Positions 62,384 to 64,000 of a stretch of 64,000 nucleotides of DNA are shown here, piece after piece (within the stretch, counting starts at the first letter, position 1; each line of letters opens with the position of its first letter). The stretch spans positions 535,148 to 599,147 of the forward strand of contig NZ_QFOB01000001.1 of assembly GCF_003248515.1 (NCBI RefSeq). Direction: 5' to 3'. The notes under the pieces are model-generated. The model was not told the origin of the DNA. It worked only from the letters and a program-made list of their open reading frames with translations, and ran no database searches. A program made the translations under genes and the position numbers. This DNA is from Sphingomonas sp. (GTDB lineage Bacteria; Pseudomonadota; Alphaproteobacteria; Sphingomonadales; Sphingomonadaceae).

Positions 62384-63583
62384 ATGAACATCCACGAATA
62401 TCAGGCCAAGGAACTGCTTGCGAAGTTCGGCGTGGCGATTCCCGCCGGCTTTGCGGCGATGACCGTCGATGAGGCGGTCGAGGCTGCGAAGCAGCTTCCC
62501 GGGCCGCTCTATGTCGTGAAGTCGCAGATTCACGCCGGCGGCCGCGGCAAGGGCAAGTTCAAGGAACTGCCGGCCGATGCCAAGGGCGGCGTCCGCCTCT
62601 CCAAGACGCTGGACGAGGTGCGCGCCAACGCCACCGACATGCTCGGCAACACGCTCGTGACGATCCAGACGGGGGAGGCCGGCAAACAGGTCAACCGGCT
62701 GTACATCACGGACGGCGCGGATATCGCGAAGGAATATTATCTCTCGATGCTCGTCGATCGCGCCACCGGCCGCATCGCGATGGTCGTCTCCACCGAAGGC
62801 GGCATGGATATCGAGACGGTCGCGCACGACACGCCCGAGAAGATCCGCACCATCACGATCGATCCGGCCGAAGGCTTCCAGCCGCATCATGGCCGCGCCG
62901 TGGCGTTCGCGCTGCAGCTGAAGGGCGATCTCAACAAGCAGGCGATCAAGCTCGCCGGCCAGCTCTACGAGGCGTTCGTCGCCACCGACATGAGCATGCT
63001 GGAGATCAACCCGCTGGTCGAGACGACGGACGGCAAGCTGCTCGTGCTCGACGCCAAGGTCAGCTTCGATTCGAACAGCCTCTATCGCCACCCCGATATC
63101 CTCGCGCTCCGCGACGAGACCGAGGAGGATCCGGCCGAGGTGGAGGCGTCCAAGTACGACCTCGCCTACATCAAGCTGGACGGCAATATCGGTTGCATGG
63201 TCAACGGCGCCGGCCTCGCCATGGCGACGATGGACATCATCAAGCTCAACGGCGCCTTCCCGGCCAACTTCCTCGATGTGGGCGGCGGCGCCAACAAGGA
63301 GAAGGTGACCTCGGCATTCAAGCTGATCCTGTCCGATCCGGCGGTGGAGGGCATCCTCGTCAACATCTTCGGCGGCATCATGCGCTGCGACATCATCGCG
63401 GAGGGCATCGTCGCCGCCGCCAAGGAAGTGAATCTCTCGGTGCCGCTCGTCGTCCGCCTCGAGGGAACGAACGTGCAGCAGGGCAAGGACATCCTCGCCA
63501 ACAGCGGCCTGCCGATCGTGGCCGCCGACGATCTCGGTGATGCCGCCAGGAAGATCGTGGCCCAGGTGAAGAAGGCCGCCTGA
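62384..63583 (+). CDS. sucC: Succinyl-CoA synthetase beta subunit (ADP-forming)
   Basis: TCA-cycle enzyme subunit with substrate-level phosphorylation. The 399-residue product begins MNIHEYQAKELLAKFGV, has the ATP-grasp segment QIHAGGRGKGKFKE and the C-terminal NIFGGIMRCDIIAEG, all standard. Its usual partner sucD does not follow; the next gene is etfB. Upstream readings are rejected in favour of the conserved MNIHEYQ start. Confidence 0.97.
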   Translation: MNIHEYQAKELLAKFGVAIPAGFAAMTVDEAVEAAKQLPGPLYVVKSQIHAGGRGKGKFKELPADAKGGVRLSKTLDEVRANATDMLGNTLVTIQTGEAGKQVNRLYITDGADIAKEYYLSMLVDRATGRIAMVVSTEGGMDIETVAHDTPEKIRTITIDPAEGFQPHHGRAVAFALQLKGDLNKQAIKLAGQLYEAFVATDMSMLEINPLVETTDGKLLVLDAKVSFDSNSLYRHPDILALRDETEEDPAEVEASKYDLAYIKLDGNIGCMVNGAGLAMATMDIIKLNGAFPANFLDVGGGANKEKVTSAFKLILSDPAVEGILVNIFGGIMRCDIIAEGIVAAAKEVNLSVPLVVRLEGTNVQQGKDILANSGLPIVAADDLGDAARKIVAQVKKAA

Positions 63584-63590
63584 TCCCGCA

Positions 63591-63628
63591 AACCTGTGAA
63601 GCAGTATGCAAAGGCTGCTTCACAGGTT
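63591..63628 (+). terminator. Strong inverted repeat after sucC
   Basis: Perfect 14-bp stem (AACCTGTGAAGCAG with CTGCTTCACAGGTT) and a 10-nt loop, 7 bp after the sucC stop. No T tract follows, so it may be a factor-dependent stop or stabiliser. Confidence 0.6.
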
Positions 63629-63718
63629 GGCAAATTCGCAGTTGCAATCGGCGCTCGATAACGAAAACGGGGACGTGAGAGCGCGTTTGCGTCGCGCCGG
63701 CCTGAAAGGATCGAGGCA

Positions 63719-64000
63719 ATGAAGATACTCGTCCCGGTGAAGCGGGTGATAGATTATAACGTGAAGCCGCGGGTGAAGCTGGACGGGACGGGCGTTGATC
63801 TGTCGAACGTGAAGATGTCGATGAACCCGTTCGACGAGATTGCGGTGGAAGAGGCGATCCGGCTTCGGGAGAAGGGCGTCGCGACGGAGGTCGTGGCGGT
63901 ATCGGTGGGGCCGCAGAAGGCGCAGGAGACGCTGCGCACGGCGCTGGCGATGGGCGCGGATCGCGCGATCCTGGTGCAGACGGACGACGAGGTCGAGCCG
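63719..64000 (+). CDS. etfB: Electron transfer flavoprotein beta subunit, N-terminal part (cut by window edge)
   Basis: 94 residues are visible: MKILVPVKRVIDYNVKPRV, then MSMNPFDEIAVEEAIRL and VVAVSVGPQKAQETLRTALAMGADRAI, the typical EtfB N terminus. EtfAB carries electrons from acyl-CoA dehydrogenases to ETF-quinone oxidoreductase. An AAAGGATCGAGG ribosome site precedes it. The rest lies beyond the window. Codon choice (ATA, GGG, CGG) differs from the neighbours. Confidence 0.93.
   Translation, partial: MKILVPVKRVIDYNVKPRVKLDGTGVDLSNVKMSMNPFDEIAVEEAIRLREKGVATEVVAVSVGPQKAQETLRTALAMGADRAILVQTDDEVEP

Overview
The window is about 64 kb of a GC-rich (roughly 65 %) alphaproteobacterial chromosome, best matched to the Sphingomonadaceae (Sphingomonas or a close relative). 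The reasons are the gene order ftsK / lolA / xth / ribA, the hemE-hemJ-rho and mnmE-mnmG-rsmG-parA-parB blocks, split carotenoid genes (crtY-crtI-crtB in one place, crtZ in another), a sucC without an adjacent sucD, many 4-bp start/stop overlaps, and a LexA-type GTTC-N7-GTTC box. I see no tRNA, rRNA, insertion sequence, prophage or CRISPR array; it reads as core chromosome.

Layout. 1-9.2 kb: end of a HAD-like gene, then ftsK, an S9 peptidase, lolA, a structured intergenic stretch ending in a strong terminator, xth, ribA, a YkuD-like gene, yggS and a ThiE-like gene. 9.2-14.7 kb: an outer-membrane barrel candidate, a DUF3576 lipoprotein, then leuS-lptE-holA. 14.7-20.4 kb, minus strand: a DUF6489 gene, mnmE, mnmG, rsmG, parA, parB, with two parS-like sites. 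20.5-22.2 kb: dienelactone hydrolase and quinone oxidoreductase. 22.2-26.5 kb, minus strand: hemE-hemJ-membrane protein-rho-monooxygenase-fold protein-TerC. 26.5-26.9 kb: the probable replication origin, placed between hemE and ppsR as in Caulobacter, with three DnaA-box-like sites and six GANTC methylation sites in 175 bp. 26.9-32.5 kb: ppsR-maf-aroE-coaE-dnaQ, hpf-ptsN-DUF1491, and mmcB behind a LexA box.

32.5-43.8 kb: ankyrin protein, SCO protein, YcgN-like protein, M48/DUF45 peptidase, then a long minus-strand run starting at gyrB: aldose epimerase, type III polyketide synthase, methyltransferase, FAD oxidoreductase, msrB, PBP1A. 43.9-52.6 kb: VIT-family transporter, M20 peptidase, recF, galU, lysA, small lipoprotein, argH, a TlpA-like gene and a predicted SOS-controlled 2'-5' RNA ligase. 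52.7-62.3 kb: the carotenoid region (sterol-desaturase-family hydroxylase, crtY, crtI, a LOG-family gene, crtB, a DUF2490 protein), a secreted nucleosidase, ahpF, ahpC and crtZ. 62.4-64 kb: sucC and the beginning of etfB.

How it fits together: the centre of the window is a replication-origin neighbourhood (origin, parABS, ftsK, gyrB, recF, dnaQ, holA). The accessory interest lies in the type III PKS trio tied to the gyrB operon, the carotenoid operon with an embedded LOG gene and an apparent CTG start for crtB, and LexA boxes upstream of mmcB and of the 2'-5' RNA ligase.
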